NCBI GenBank assembly: GCA_964354625.1
Contig: CAYHAK010000021.1
Location: forward strand, 1 to 24,839
Direction: 5' to 3'
Origin: DATKKK01 sp964354625
GTDB taxonomy: Archaea; Thermoproteota; Bathyarchaeia; Bathyarchaeales; Bathycorpusculaceae
Length of the DNA stretch: 24,839 bases
Below are positions 1-6,864 of this stretch, piece by piece. Position 1 is the stretch's first letter. Each line of letters opens with the position of its first letter. Below the pieces are notes generated by a model, which was not told the origin of the DNA, searched no databases, and worked only from the letters and a program-made list of their open reading frames with translations. The position numbers were made by a program, and so were the translations under genes.

Positions 1-51
1 TTTGTTGCAGCAGGGACTGAAGTCTTAACGTGGAAGCTGACAAGAATCTAG
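1..51 (+). CDS. Possible C-terminal end of a truncated upstream gene
   Basis: Frame 1 is open from the window edge to a TAG stop at 49-51 and reads FVAAGTEVLTWKLTRI. The other two plus frames stop earlier. A TAGCGCGCGCTA palindrome follows 10 bases after the stop, as it does after several real genes here. Sixteen residues are too few to name a family, and chance openness is quite possible. Confidence 0.3.
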   Translation, partial: FVAAGTEVLTWKLTRI

Positions 52-61
52 CAAGTAACCC

Positions 62-73
62 TAGCGCGCGCTA
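62..73. repeat. Perfect 12-bp palindrome TAGCGCGCGCTA
   Basis: This is the clearest copy of the intergenic alternating-CG motif that recurs through the window. It reads the same on both strands. It lies just after the possible gene end at 51. Function is unknown; a gene-boundary signal, a protein-binding site or Z-DNA-forming DNA are options. Confidence 0.8.
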
Positions 74-434
74 CCGACACCCATTCCCATACATATCCCC
101 TAAGGCTATCCTCATGGGATGAAGGGAAAACAAGGATAAGAAACGAGGAAGTCTGGGATGGGTTGTCAGGTGGCGATTTTGTGCCGCGCGCGCTGCGCAT
201 ATAAGCCTTATGTCAATCCTTCAAACAACTGACTTGGAGTGAGCTGTTTTGAACCAGCAATACAGCAGTGATCGGTTTTTGTCAACATCAGCCCTTTGAA
301 GGAACGACTCGGTGCTAAGGCTTAAGTAAGTCGTAGTACTGACGGTAGGTTTCGGGACTGGACGGGGAAGTATATCAAACGAGCCTCATGTTTCATGCAC
401 CATATTTCGTTGACAGGTCGACGGAGCGACATAG
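74..434. other. Intergenic stretch with CG tract, TATA-like box and inverted repeat
   Basis: No convincing gene. It holds an alternating CG tract at 185-193 and a TATA-like CATATAAG at about 199-206. A perfect 9-bp inverted repeat is made of TCCTTCAAA (217-225) and TTTGAAGGA (295-303), with 69 bases between the arms. The spacing would allow a structured transcript, but I recognise no RNA family and see no clear C/D boxes. The promoter of the MFS gene lies near its right end. Confidence 0.5.
369..378 (+). promoter_or_regulatory. Candidate TATA box for the MFS gene
   Basis: AGTATATCAA is the most A/T-rich box before the MFS gene. It would start transcription near 400 and give a leader of about 35 bases containing a GGAG at 425-428, ten bases from the ATG. 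Confidence 0.4.
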
Positions 435-1673
435 ATGGGTCTTGTCGAATCGATAAGACGTGAGTTCTCGTTCATCACAGGCAACTACAGGATTCTGGTC
501 ATAAGCTGGGTTATCATGGATCTTGCAGGTGAAATGCCTGCCCCGAACTTTCAGCTCTATGTCCACGACGTGCTGGGAGGCACAGGCGTTGCCTTAGGCA
601 TAATAGGGCTTGCTGGCTTTCTCAGCATGGCCGCGGTGGCCTTTCCTGGCGGATATCTGGCAGACAAATACGGGAGGCGCTGGCTCATCACGACCATGAC
701 GTTCGGGATGGCCTCCTCATATTTGTTGTACGCGTTTGCACCGACATGGCATTTCGTCCTGCTGGGCACGATAGTTACTAGCCTGTGTTTGATTTATCAG
801 CCTGCGCTCTTTTCGATGGTCCAAGATTCGCTTCCTCCGGAACGCAGAGGTATGGGATCTTCGATTATCATGCTTATCCATGGGACGTTCAACACGCCTG
901 GACCGATCATCGCGGGTTTTCTGCTGCTGCAGTTTGGTTTGGAGTGGAGCATGCGGATCATCTATGTGACGGTGACCTCGCTTTTTCTTGTTGCTGCCGT
1001 CTGGAGGCTCAGGCTCAAGGAAACCGTGACCAACGCTGAACCGATCCGTTTCAGGTACTTCCTCTCCGCCTACCCGAAGTCAATTAAGGAGAGCTTCAGC
1101 GTCTGGAAGGTCGTGCCTCGGTCGATGCTCTGGCTGCTCGTCTCCCAGATAGTTCTCATGTTTGGCGGTGCGCTGACGAATGTGATCAACGCGCTTTACG
1201 CTGTTGAGGTTCTCGGCATCCCGAAGGAGCAGTGGTGGCTCGTCTTCATTCCACTCTTGTTGACCATGGTTGTGGCTTCGATTCCTATCGGTAAGGCGGT
1301 TGACAAGTTCGGCAGAAAGACGCCGCTGATACTGGGTTTGTTTGTTTTTGCTGCAGGCATGGCCATCTTCACAACGGGGAACCTCTTCACCGTTATGATC
1401 GCGATGATCCTGTATGGCATCGGCAACCTGTTGTTCAGCGCTTCGCTGATGGCTCTTGCAACCGACTTGGTGGCCGCTGAGAATCGTGGCAAGATCAACG
1501 GCTTCACAAACTTCACAGGCTACATAACGATGGGCATAGGCATGCTGCTGGGCAACTACCTCTACGTGAGCGTCTTTCCACAGTTGCCCTTCCTAATAGC
1601 CATCGCAACCACAATCCCAACACTCATAATGGTTCTGTTTCTCGTCCACGAACCAGCAAAGAGAGAAAATTAG
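435..1673 (+). CDS. Major facilitator superfamily transporter
   Basis: A 412-residue, strongly hydrophobic protein of the usual 12-helix MFS length. The loop after helix 2 carries motif A as GGYLADKYGRR (residues 72-82). A second copy, IGKAVDKFGRK, lies in the second half at the matching place, so both six-helix halves are intact. It should sit in the cytoplasmic membrane and move a small solute by proton or solute coupling; the substrate cannot be read from the sequence. The start ATG follows a weak GGAG site. The gene stands alone, and its TAG stop is fused to a TAGCGCGCGC tract. Drug efflux is one possible role, but nothing here favours it over other substrates. Confidence 0.92.
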   Translation: MGLVESIRREFSFITGNYRILVISWVIMDLAGEMPAPNFQLYVHDVLGGTGVALGIIGLAGFLSMAAVAFPGGYLADKYGRRWLITTMTFGMASSYLLYAFAPTWHFVLLGTIVTSLCLIYQPALFSMVQDSLPPERRGMGSSIIMLIHGTFNTPGPIIAGFLLLQFGLEWSMRIIYVTVTSLFLVAAVWRLRLKETVTNAEPIRFRYFLSAYPKSIKESFSVWKVVPRSMLWLLVSQIVLMFGGALTNVINALYAVEVLGIPKEQWWLVFIPLLLTMVVASIPIGKAVDKFGRKTPLILGLFVFAAGMAIFTTGNLFTVMIAMILYGIGNLLFSASLMALATDLVAAENRGKINGFTNFTGYITMGIGMLLGNYLYVSVFPQLPFLIAIATTIPTLIMVLFLVHEPAKREN

Positions 1674-1682
1674 CGCGCGCTG
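1671..1682. repeat. Alternating CG tract fused to the MFS stop codon
   Basis: TAGCGCGCGCTG begins with the TAG stop of the MFS gene. It is one base short of the perfect palindrome at 62-73. Confidence 0.75.
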
Positions 1683-1794
1683 TTATGTTATTGGAGCTTT
1701 TTGGGATTTAAGACTTGAGAACTCACAATGAGGCGAGCCATGTAACGCGCAAAAACTTGCCCGCCTTTCACTTTCGAAAAGCGATGGGAGGACG

Positions 1795-2010
1795 TCATTT
1801 CGTTGAACGTTCTCTGCGGTATTCCTTAACCGCCTTCCGCGTTATTTCTCCGACCCCAGGGCCTATGCGAATTGTTGGACTGATTCGGGCGGAATCCCTG
1901 TTGGCGAGAAGGTATCGCTTCGTAAGACCCTGCAGTTCCGGAAAATCGTCCAACATAGACTTCATAACTTCCCAACGAATGTCTGCGGAATCTTGTATAT
2001 TGTTTCGCAC
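1795..2010 (-). CDS. Small hypothetical protein, 71 aa, GTG start
   Basis: I do not recognise the family. The start is well marked: GTG at 2008-2010, AGAGGT (2019-2024) eight bases before it, and a TATA-like GTTTAAG (2050-2056) at the right distance. The protein is charged, with a helical middle (VMKSMLDDFPELQGLTKRY) and a basic C-terminus. The segment IRIGPGVGEITRKAVKEY vaguely resembles a helix-hairpin-helix loop (GPGVG followed by a basic helix), which would suggest nucleic acid binding, but this is a weak analogy. Overlapping plus-strand frames lack such start signals. Confidence 0.55.
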   Translation of the reverse strand: MRNNIQDSADIRWEVMKSMLDDFPELQGLTKRYLLANRDSARISPTIRIGPGVGEITRKAVKEYRRERSTK

Positions 2011-2018
2011 GACACACT

Positions 2019-2056
2019 ACCTCTAACTAAATAGTGGCACACCGAGCGACTTAAAC
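2019..2056 (-). promoter_or_regulatory. TATA-like box and ribosome binding site of the 71-aa gene
   Basis: On the minus strand GTTTAAG (2050-2056) would place transcription start near 2026, just before AGAGGT (2019-2024). The two signals together decide the GTG start at 2010. Confidence 0.45.
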
Positions 2057-2615
2057 ATTATGTACATGCGTAGCACAGTCATGCAAGGAAACGACAATAA
2101 GCAGGCGAGAAACCAACTGAGCATAGCGCGCATCCTGTTTCCAGAATTCAGAAGAGTGACTCTCGAGGGAAACGAAACTCCCAAAAGACCTGAGTCATAG
2201 CTCGTGCTCCATACCGGGTCCATGGACTGGAAAAAGGGAAAAAAGTCTCAGTTAATGCTCTGCACACGAACCTGCTACAATCATTACCAATAATAGTCCA
2301 ATAAAACGCTCACAAGAAATCAACAGATATGGAAGCAAGACTCGATGTTGCCAACACTGCGGGACTCTTGAATGTGAGCAATCGTCGCCGACTAGGGAAC
2401 GCGAAACGGAGAAAACTTGGAAAGGCCCCAGTAACGCCCTAGGAAATGTGCCAATTAGCGAAAGCCAGAAAAAGGCCGGTCAACGCATTGACAAACGATT
2501 TCAGAATTCGTCCAGCGCGCGCTTTGTCCGTTCTCCGTCGTTTCCGTCGGTTTGTCTCATACGTCGTCTGGCCCTTTGTCACGTCTCACACGCTCTATAT
2601 GGTGTCGCCACAGTG

Positions 2616-2648
2616 GCGCCACAGTTTTGTGGCGCTGCGCGCGCGCGC
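2616..2648 (-). terminator. GC hairpin and 12-base CG tract after the GNAT gene
   Basis: An 8-bp stem with a four-base loop is followed by twelve alternating G and C. It begins 10 bases beyond the GNAT stop codon. There is no T-run of the usual archaeal kind, so a terminator role is only a guess from position. Confidence 0.3.
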
Positions 2649-2657
2649 TGGCAAGTG

Positions 2658-3212
2658 CTATAGTCTTAGGCCCAGTTCGAGTCTCACTTCTCTCCGGTCT
2701 ATGTCTTGGTTTGTGTAGACTGTTGCGTCGAATCCTACGAGTTCGAATCCATGTTTCAGGTAGAAGTCTATGGCGGGCACGTTGCATGTTTGCGTTTCCA
2801 GCACGAGTGCCCTGGCACCTCTTTCCTTGGCGATTCTTATGGCGTGGTTGATGAGGGCAGTGCCTATGCCTCTGCGACGAAAGCCATCTTTGACCAGGAT
2901 TTCCCAGACGCGCATGCGGTTGTTCCACTTGTGATAGCCGACTTCAAGCCAGCCAACTTGATCGCCCTCCAGTTTTGCAGCGAAGGCGCGAGGTTCCTCC
3001 ACAAAGTCCTCGAAAAACCGCGATTCAGAAGCCCTCTCGACAGGCTCCTCAGAAGGCTTTAGAGTCAACTCGGTCTTCCAGCCATTCAGTTCGCGGATGA
3101 TCGATAGGTCGTAGTAGTGCCGTGACGTGTACCTGTAAAGCAGTCTAACTGAAGAGGCTTCAGTTCTGGTCAGCTCGGCTATGGTCACTTCGCTCTTAGA
3201 GTGAGGATGCAT
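2658..3212 (-). CDS. GNAT family N-acetyltransferase
   Basis: A 184-residue protein with the GNAT acetyl-CoA motif RRRGIGTAL at about 112-120. LETQTCN (138-144) and FYLKHGF (150-156) follow, a layout shared with streptothricin-acetyltransferase-like GNATs. It should move an acetyl group from acetyl-CoA to an amine in the cytoplasm. The substrate is unknown, and resistance should not be assumed. An in-frame ATG at 3242 also exists, but a TTTTATC box at 3256-3262 would put transcription start near 3232, downstream of it, so I prefer the ATG at 3212. The GNAT fold itself begins a few residues after either start. Confidence 0.88.
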   Translation of the reverse strand: MHPHSKSEVTIAELTRTEASSVRLLYRYTSRHYYDLSIIRELNGWKTELTLKPSEEPVERASESRFFEDFVEEPRAFAAKLEGDQVGWLEVGYHKWNNRMRVWEILVKDGFRRRGIGTALINHAIRIAKERGARALVLETQTCNVPAIDFYLKHGFELVGFDATVYTNQDIDRREVRLELGLRL

Positions 3213-3255
3213 GCGGTTTCCTGCCCACGTTTGTCTAGCCATTGGGATCTTGGCT

Positions 3256-3262
3256 GATAAAA
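3256..3262 (-). promoter_or_regulatory. TATA-like box of the GNAT gene
   Basis: TTTTATC on the minus strand, centred about 47 bases before the ATG at 3212. It argues against use of the ATG at 3242. Confidence 0.45.
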
Positions 3263-3426
3263 GTGTGTTTGTAGCTTTTCCTATGAAAGAGATTGGCCGT
3301 TTTTCTGCTCGTGAAAGGCTGTTTGCTTTCTGCTATCGCATGCTGCTTATTCTGTTACTTATGATTCAGGCGATATCAAAAACAGTATGAATTGCGGGCA
3401 CTATCCTGTATCACTTGACAACTATT

Positions 3427-3435
3427 CTTAAATAG
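3427..3435 (+). promoter_or_regulatory. TATA box of the 70-aa gene
   Basis: CTTAAATAG, a good archaeal TATA element. It predicts transcription start near 3458 and a leader of about 36 bases that contains the GAGGTG at 3480-3485. Confidence 0.55.
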
Positions 3436-3493
3436 TACTTTCTTGTATGGTTTTGAGTCTTGAACTACACATTCAAACAGAGGTGTTGGAAAA

Positions 3494-3706
3494 ATGGTGA
3501 ATTCAGCAAGAGGGCGACTCTTCAGAAGAAAAGACGGCAAATACCTAATCTACGTACCACTGGACCTAGCAGAAGACAGCATGTTTCCATTCAAGAACTA
3601 CAAGAGAACCAAGCGCGGAGCCGACGCCATCAAAATAAGAGTAGCCTTCAAACAAGGAGACAACAAACTCCTAATCGAAGAATGGAAAGAACCAGAAAAA
3701 GAGTAA
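3494..3706 (+). CDS. Small basic hypothetical protein, 70 aa
   Basis: The start is strongly supported: GAGGTG (3480-3485) stands eight bases before the ATG and a TATA box stands about 60 bases before it. The protein is charged and looks folded as a small beta structure (RLFRRKDGKYLIYVPLDLAED, then IKIRVAFKQGDNKLLIEEW). It lacks cysteines, signal peptide and membrane helix, so it is probably cytoplasmic. I do not recognise the family and propose no function. A strong palindrome 19 bases after the stop marks the end of the unit. It is transcribed alone. Confidence 0.75.
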   Translation: MVNSARGRLFRRKDGKYLIYVPLDLAEDSMFPFKNYKRTKRGADAIKIRVAFKQGDNKLLIEEWKEPEKE

Positions 3707-3724
3707 ACGACAAGGGCACAGGAC

Positions 3725-3747
3725 GGCTTTAGCGCGCGCGCTAAGCC
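3725..3747. terminator. Long CG-rich palindrome after the 70-aa gene
   Basis: GGCTT (3725-3729) and AAGCC (3743-3747) flank a self-complementary AGCGCGCGCGCT (3731-3742), with one unpaired T at 3730. As RNA it would form a hairpin; as DNA it is the most extended copy of the window's CG motif. It lies 19 bases beyond the stop codon. No T-run follows closely, so termination is an inference from position. Confidence 0.45.
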
Positions 3748-3819
3748 ATGCCCAAAACCACTTCTTTTAGTGTAGCTCATCAAACTCCAGCACTGCTTTT
3801 CTTCCGTCGCTCCAAAAAG

Positions 3820-3828
3820 CATATGTTT
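3820..3828 (+). promoter_or_regulatory. TATA-like box of the nitroreductase gene
   Basis: CATATGTTT is centred about 28 bases before the ATG at 3852, and no ribosome binding site precedes that ATG. Both facts fit a leaderless transcript. Confidence 0.45.
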
Positions 3829-3851
3829 GAATCCCTACGATATCTGCACCC

Positions 3852-4661
3852 ATGACAATTGGCAACAAACCCGCGAAAGGCAACGCGGTAATTCGGACCA
3901 TGCTCGACCACAAGTCCATCCGCAGATACTCAGACAAGCCCGTTTCTGACGAGACAGTGAGGACGGTTGTGAGGGCAGGCCAGCAAGCGCCCTTCGCCTC
4001 GCAGTACTACAGCGTTCTGCTGTCACGCAACAAGAAACGGAACCCGTGGAAGGCGCCGCTCTTGTTCACGATCTGCGTGGACTCCTTCAAGTTCGAACGT
4101 ATAATGGCAAAGAGAAACTGGAAGCTGACCACGAATGATCTTACGCTACTGTTTTTCGGCATTGAGGATGCGGCTTTGATGGCTGAAAACATGGTGATCG
4201 CAGGCAGAAGCCTAGGGCTTGGAAGCTGCTTCCTCGGAAGCGCCATGTACAGGGCAAGCCAAATTGCTGAAGAGTGCAAGTTACCGCCCCGCGTGTTCCC
4301 GCTGGTGCAGTTAGCGATGGGCTATCCAGATGAAGATCCGCCGCCAAGGCCCCGATACCCGCTTGATTTCACGCTTTTCGAAGACGAATACCCAGAGCTC
4401 GACGATGAAAAAGTCGCCAAAGCAATGAAAGCCATGGATAAAGGCTACCTCGCACAGAACTACTACCGGAAAGCAAGGGCCAAGATACGGCTTGAAGGAG
4501 ACCGCAAGGAAACATACACCTACGACAACTACAGCTGGACGGAGCACATCTGCAGAAAGTGGGGTCAATGGTATCAGGAACCGAAGGAACTGCTTGAACA
4601 GCTTGAGAAGCGAGGCTTCCACGTCGTTGGGAAAGAGAAGAATAAATACTCCGACAAGTAG
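3852..4661 (+). CDS. Nitroreductase family flavoprotein (NfsA/NfrA-like)
   Basis: A 269-residue member of the FMN-dependent nitroreductase family. The N-terminal HKSIRRYSDKPV (about 20-31) matches the FMN phosphate-binding HRSxRxF region. AGQQAPFASQYYSVL and the GLGSCFLGSAMY segment follow, and MGYPDEDPPPRPRYPLD closes the core. Family members use NAD(P)H to reduce nitro compounds, quinones or flavins in the cytoplasm. The roughly 80-residue C-terminal extension is like that of the NfsA/NfrA branch. The transcript seems leaderless. The RDD gene starts 24 bases after the stop and may share the transcript. The natural substrate is not evident. Confidence 0.88.
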   Translation: MTIGNKPAKGNAVIRTMLDHKSIRRYSDKPVSDETVRTVVRAGQQAPFASQYYSVLLSRNKKRNPWKAPLLFTICVDSFKFERIMAKRNWKLTTNDLTLLFFGIEDAALMAENMVIAGRSLGLGSCFLGSAMYRASQIAEECKLPPRVFPLVQLAMGYPDEDPPPRPRYPLDFTLFEDEYPELDDEKVAKAMKAMDKGYLAQNYYRKARAKIRLEGDRKETYTYDNYSWTEHICRKWGQWYQEPKELLEQLEKRGFHVVGKEKNKYSDK

Positions 4662-4685
4662 TGTTGCGAGTGGGGAAACAGGCCG

Positions 4686-5198
4686 ATGCCATACTGCAAG
4701 AACTGTGGAAACGAAATGTCTGAAGGGGCGACCTACTGCCCGAAGTGCGGAACCCCTGTCGAAAGCGCGGCCAGACTTGGACTGGCAACGTGGGGTGAAA
4801 GGTTTGTCGCCTGGCTGATAGACGTCGTGATCCTCGGTATTGCGATTACACCGATAAGAATGCTCTTGGCGTCCGGGTGGCCGAGTTTCACGTTGGCGAC
4901 TGGGCTCCCAACTTGGATTCCGTTTGCCGACTTCGGCGTCAGCAACATCATCCACTTCTTGTATTGGATGATAATGGAAGGAGCCTACGGTCAGTCATTC
5001 GGCAAGATGACCATGAGGATAAAAGTCACGCGGTTGGACGGCAAACCAGCAAACATGGCGCGTGCGGCCATAGAAAGCATAGGGAAAGCCTATCTTCTTC
5101 CCCTGGACTGCATATTGGGATGGCTGCTTTACCCAGCGAAGCGACAAAGAATATTCAACTACCTTTCCGAGACTGTTGTGATGAGGCTCCGCCGTTAG
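4686..5198 (+). CDS. Zinc-ribbon RDD family membrane protein
   Basis: A 170-residue protein. A zinc ribbon with Cys 4, 7, 18 and 21 opens it. An RDD domain follows, with RFVAWLIDVVIL at about 39-50 as the signature helix, a second hydrophobic helix near 95-105, and GQSFGKMTMRIKVTRLDGKP. RDD proteins are small membrane proteins, some linked to ion or solute transport; most have no known role. The ribbon would face the cytoplasm. It starts 24 bases after the nitroreductase gene. The next gene also has zinc ribbons but has its own promoter. Confidence 0.85.
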   Translation: MPYCKNCGNEMSEGATYCPKCGTPVESAARLGLATWGERFVAWLIDVVILGIAITPIRMLLASGWPSFTLATGLPTWIPFADFGVSNIIHFLYWMIMEGAYGQSFGKMTMRIKVTRLDGKPANMARAAIESIGKAYLLPLDCILGWLLYPAKRQRIFNYLSETVVMRLRR

Positions 5199-5255
5199 GA
5201 ATCAGGCCTGAAGGCTTGCGCAAACTTGGATTGAAGCAGGTTCGGTTGAACAACG

Positions 5256-5262
5256 CTTAAAT
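5256..5262 (+). promoter_or_regulatory. TATA box of the double zinc-ribbon gene
   Basis: CTTAAAT centred at 5259 predicts transcription start near 5286. This is three bases before the GTG at 5289, so the mRNA would be nearly leaderless. Confidence 0.5.
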
Positions 5263-5288
5263 CGTTCTTTACGTCTGTTTCATGAACG

Positions 5289-5618
5289 GTGGCTTTCGTG
5301 GGTTTCTGTTCTAAATGCGGCAACAGCCTTTCTGAGGGCGAATATTTCTGTCCACGATGTGGCGCCAGAACCCAAGCGGGCATTGATGCAGGCATTTCTA
5401 CCCCTGCAGAGGAGATGAGAGAAGCCATCGCAAGAATGGGAAAGGAAATGGAGAAAGCCTTCGCTACAGCATCCAAAGAGATACAGCAAGCCTTCAGAAC
5501 CGTAAGGGAAAACATACGCCAATCTGCAAGCAGAGAAAAAGGCCAATGCCCCGATTGTGGAGAAGAATACTCCGGTGATGACAGCTACTGCGATAAGTGC
5601 GGCAAGAAACTTCACTAG
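5289..5618 (+). CDS. Double zinc-ribbon protein, 109 aa
   Basis: Two CxxC pairs at each end form two zinc ribbons: Cys 7, 10, 21, 24 and Cys 87, 90, 101, 104. A charged, probably helical linker (about 40-80, rich in Glu, Lys and Ala) joins them and may form a coiled coil. There is no membrane segment. Such proteins usually bind partner proteins or nucleic acid; the partner is unknown. The first ribbon resembles that of the preceding RDD protein (CxxCG...CPxCG). The start is GTG at 5289 from the TATA spacing; GTG at 5298 is possible. Its TAG stop is fused to a CG tract, and the next gene converges on it with a gap of nine bases. Confidence 0.82.
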   Translation: MAFVGFCSKCGNSLSEGEYFCPRCGARTQAGIDAGISTPAEEMREAIARMGKEMEKAFATASKEIQQAFRTVRENIRQSASREKGQCPDCGEEYSGDDSYCDKCGKKLH

Positions 5619-5626
5619 CGCGCGCA
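5616..5626. repeat. CG tract fused to a stop codon between convergent genes
   Basis: TAGCGCGCGCA starts with the TAG stop of the double zinc-ribbon gene and fills nearly all of the nine-base gap before the convergent Pelota-like gene end at 5628. Confidence 0.75.
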
Positions 5627-5627
5627 C

Positions 5628-6407
5628 CTATTGCGTGTGATTTCTGCTGTCGGCTTGATCGGGCTCGGTGAGGCAGACAAGCCCTCCTAGTTGACTGAGC
5701 CGTTTGCCAGCTGGCGTCTCAGCATTGACCACTCTCGTTTTGATGCCCCTGTTCTTGGAGATCTGCAGCAGTCTGTTAAGCCTGCTCTTCTCACGTTGTT
5801 CCGAGAGATACTTGTCTGTGAGCAACAGATACGAAGGTCTGAGACCGCCTCGTTTCCGTCGGTCATAGATGAGATCCTCTATCTCTTGGAGCGAATACAG
5901 GACAGATTCACCTCTTTCGGCGTCGTTAAGGCACTTATCAAGCGTATCAATGACGTGATCGGCTTCTCCGGATGTGGTTTCGCTGATGGCCTTCTGGAAG
6001 GCTTGGGTTTTCACCAGCTCCGCCACATCATGAGGCTGGCCTGCTGAACCGACGAGTTCGCCGAAGGCCGCTTGGCCTGAGCCGCTAGCTTGGGTCAACC
6101 ATGCATGATGTCTCTGAACATGGTTCAGGAAATCACGTGAAAAGCTGGTTCTCACAGGAGCCGCTATCACGATGCTTCTGACGCCCTCTTTGAGCGCTGG
6201 CCTCAACGCATCTACGACTGATTCATGAAAGCTATAGACCGCCCTATCATCTTTCCTAGTTCCCCTAAGCACCACCGTGGCTTGCGTCTTCGCTACGTTG
6301 CTGTACACTTGCCAAAGGACAGCACGATTCTCCTCGAAACCCACGAGAATCGCAACTGAGAACCCACGCCGATAGCGACCCCTCCGTCTCGTCCTAGCCA
6401 CGCCCAT
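5628..6407 (-). CDS. Pelota/aRF1-like protein lacking the N-terminal domain
   Basis: A 259-residue protein. FSVAILVGFEENRAVLWQVY (about 16-35) resembles the first strands of eRF1/Pelota domain 2. SFHESVVDALRP (59-70) and IVIAAPVRTSFSRDFL (79-94) fit the regions that read Fyeavleal and AGPGFxKexF in Pelota. ASGSGQAAFGELV (107-119) fits the segment after them. PSYLLLTD (191-198) to RLSQLGGLVCLTE (236-248) matches domain 3. The N-terminal decoding or Sm-like domain is absent and I see no GGQ loop. Family members act on stalled or terminating ribosomes; here that is inference. I chose ATG 6407 because the TATA-like box predicts transcription start near 6409; GTG 6419 is the alternative. Confidence 0.68.
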   Translation of the reverse strand: MGVARTRRRGRYRRGFSVAILVGFEENRAVLWQVYSNVAKTQATVVLRGTRKDDRAVYSFHESVVDALRPALKEGVRSIVIAAPVRTSFSRDFLNHVQRHHAWLTQASGSGQAAFGELVGSAGQPHDVAELVKTQAFQKAISETTSGEADHVIDTLDKCLNDAERGESVLYSLQEIEDLIYDRRKRGGLRPSYLLLTDKYLSEQREKSRLNRLLQISKNRGIKTRVVNAETPAGKRLSQLGGLVCLTEPDQADSRNHTQ

Positions 6408-6431
6408 CACGCGCTCCACAAGTATAGCCTA

Positions 6432-6440
6432 CCAATATGC
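6432..6440 (-). promoter_or_regulatory. TATA-like box of the Pelota-like gene
   Basis: GCATATTGG on the minus strand, centred 29 bases before ATG 6407, which fits a leaderless start. Confidence 0.4.
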
Positions 6441-6481
6441 TTCTTCCAACATAAGTGCATACTCATTGGCTCCCCCTCAAG

Positions 6482-6543
6482 GCGCGCGCGTTTGCTCTTA
6501 GCGCGCGCAGCTGTGCCACGGTTTGAACTGTCACCCGCGCGCG
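6482..6543. repeat. Cluster of three alternating CG tracts
   Basis: GCGCGCGCG (6482-6490), GCGCGCGC (6501-6508) and CGCGCGCG (6536-6543) lie within 62 bases, with a shorter GCGCGC at 6623-6628. They fill the space between two divergent genes, so they do not follow a gene end. This is the densest group in the window. Confidence 0.75.
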
Positions 6544-6638
6544 TTCCTAGACTTGAAACATACAGAGGACTGATCCGGTTTCTCAATACTGATTCTGATT
6601 TCAGAAGCCAATTATCTGTAGTGCGCGCAATGTGAGAA

Positions 6639-6800
6639 GTGGAGAGAAAATTGAAAGCCAAGAGCTCACCCATAGTTGAGGCCCCCAAGGCCATTGTGAT
6701 CAGCTCAAGAGCCAGCGACATTAAACCGCTGGAAAGCATTCCCATGGAAGAACGCAAAAGAGAAGCTGGCAAACCTCTCTACCTGACTCGATACGAATAA
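6639..6800 (+). CDS. Small hypothetical protein, 53 aa
   Basis: An open frame between a TGA at 6633 and the TAA at 6798-6800. GTG at 6639 or TTG at 6651 could start it. The TTG has a GGAG at 6641-6644 six bases before it, and the GTG has an A/T-rich box (ATTATCT, about 6611-6617) at leaderless distance. The product is hydrophilic, with a conserved-looking VEAPKAIVISSRASDIKPLE and the end GKPLYLTRYE. I do not recognise it. It converges on the radical SAM gene 64 bases away. No other frame here looks coding. Confidence 0.45.
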   Translation: MERKLKAKSSPIVEAPKAIVISSRASDIKPLESIPMEERKREAGKPLYLTRYE

Positions 6801-6864
6801 AGAGCAGCGCCGTGCTGATCCACGCCTGACCAAGAAGTAGTGTATGCCATGCTGGAGGCCCCGA

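Larger units (their letters stand above)
2011..2657. other. Long intergenic region with two CG tracts and a GC hairpin
   Basis: Open frames here are short, mutually overlapping and lack start signals, so I call no gene. Contents: AGCGCGCGCTTT at about 2514-2524, and a hairpin at 2616-2635 with stem GCGCCACA/TGTGGCGC and loop GTTT. The longest CG run of the window, 12 alternating bases at 2637-2648, follows directly. The hairpin and run lie just downstream of the GNAT gene that ends at 2658 on the minus strand and may mark its 3' end. A reading frame at 2329-2442 (37 codons, rich in Arg and Lys) has no ribosome binding site. Confidence 0.5.

Noticed and set aside
1715..2026. Plus-strand 103-codon frame
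   Set aside because: It lies opposite the 71-aa gene, which has a TATA box and ribosome binding site, and shows neither itself.
2023..2223. Minus-strand 66-codon frame with a hydrophobic segment
   Set aside because: No ribosome binding site or TATA box at its start, and it covers the well-marked promoter of the 71-aa gene.
2738..2755. GAGTTCGAATCC, similar to a tRNA T-arm
   Set aside because: It lies inside the GNAT gene and no acceptor, D or anticodon arms can be formed around it.
2446..2928. Several overlapping frames around the CG tract before the GNAT gene
   Set aside because: They are Arg-, Ser- and Cys-rich shadows with no start signals, partly antisense to the GNAT gene.
4311..4955. 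Long minus-strand frame opposite the nitroreductase and RDD genes
   Set aside because: Antisense shadow across two well-supported genes; the product has no recognisable domain.
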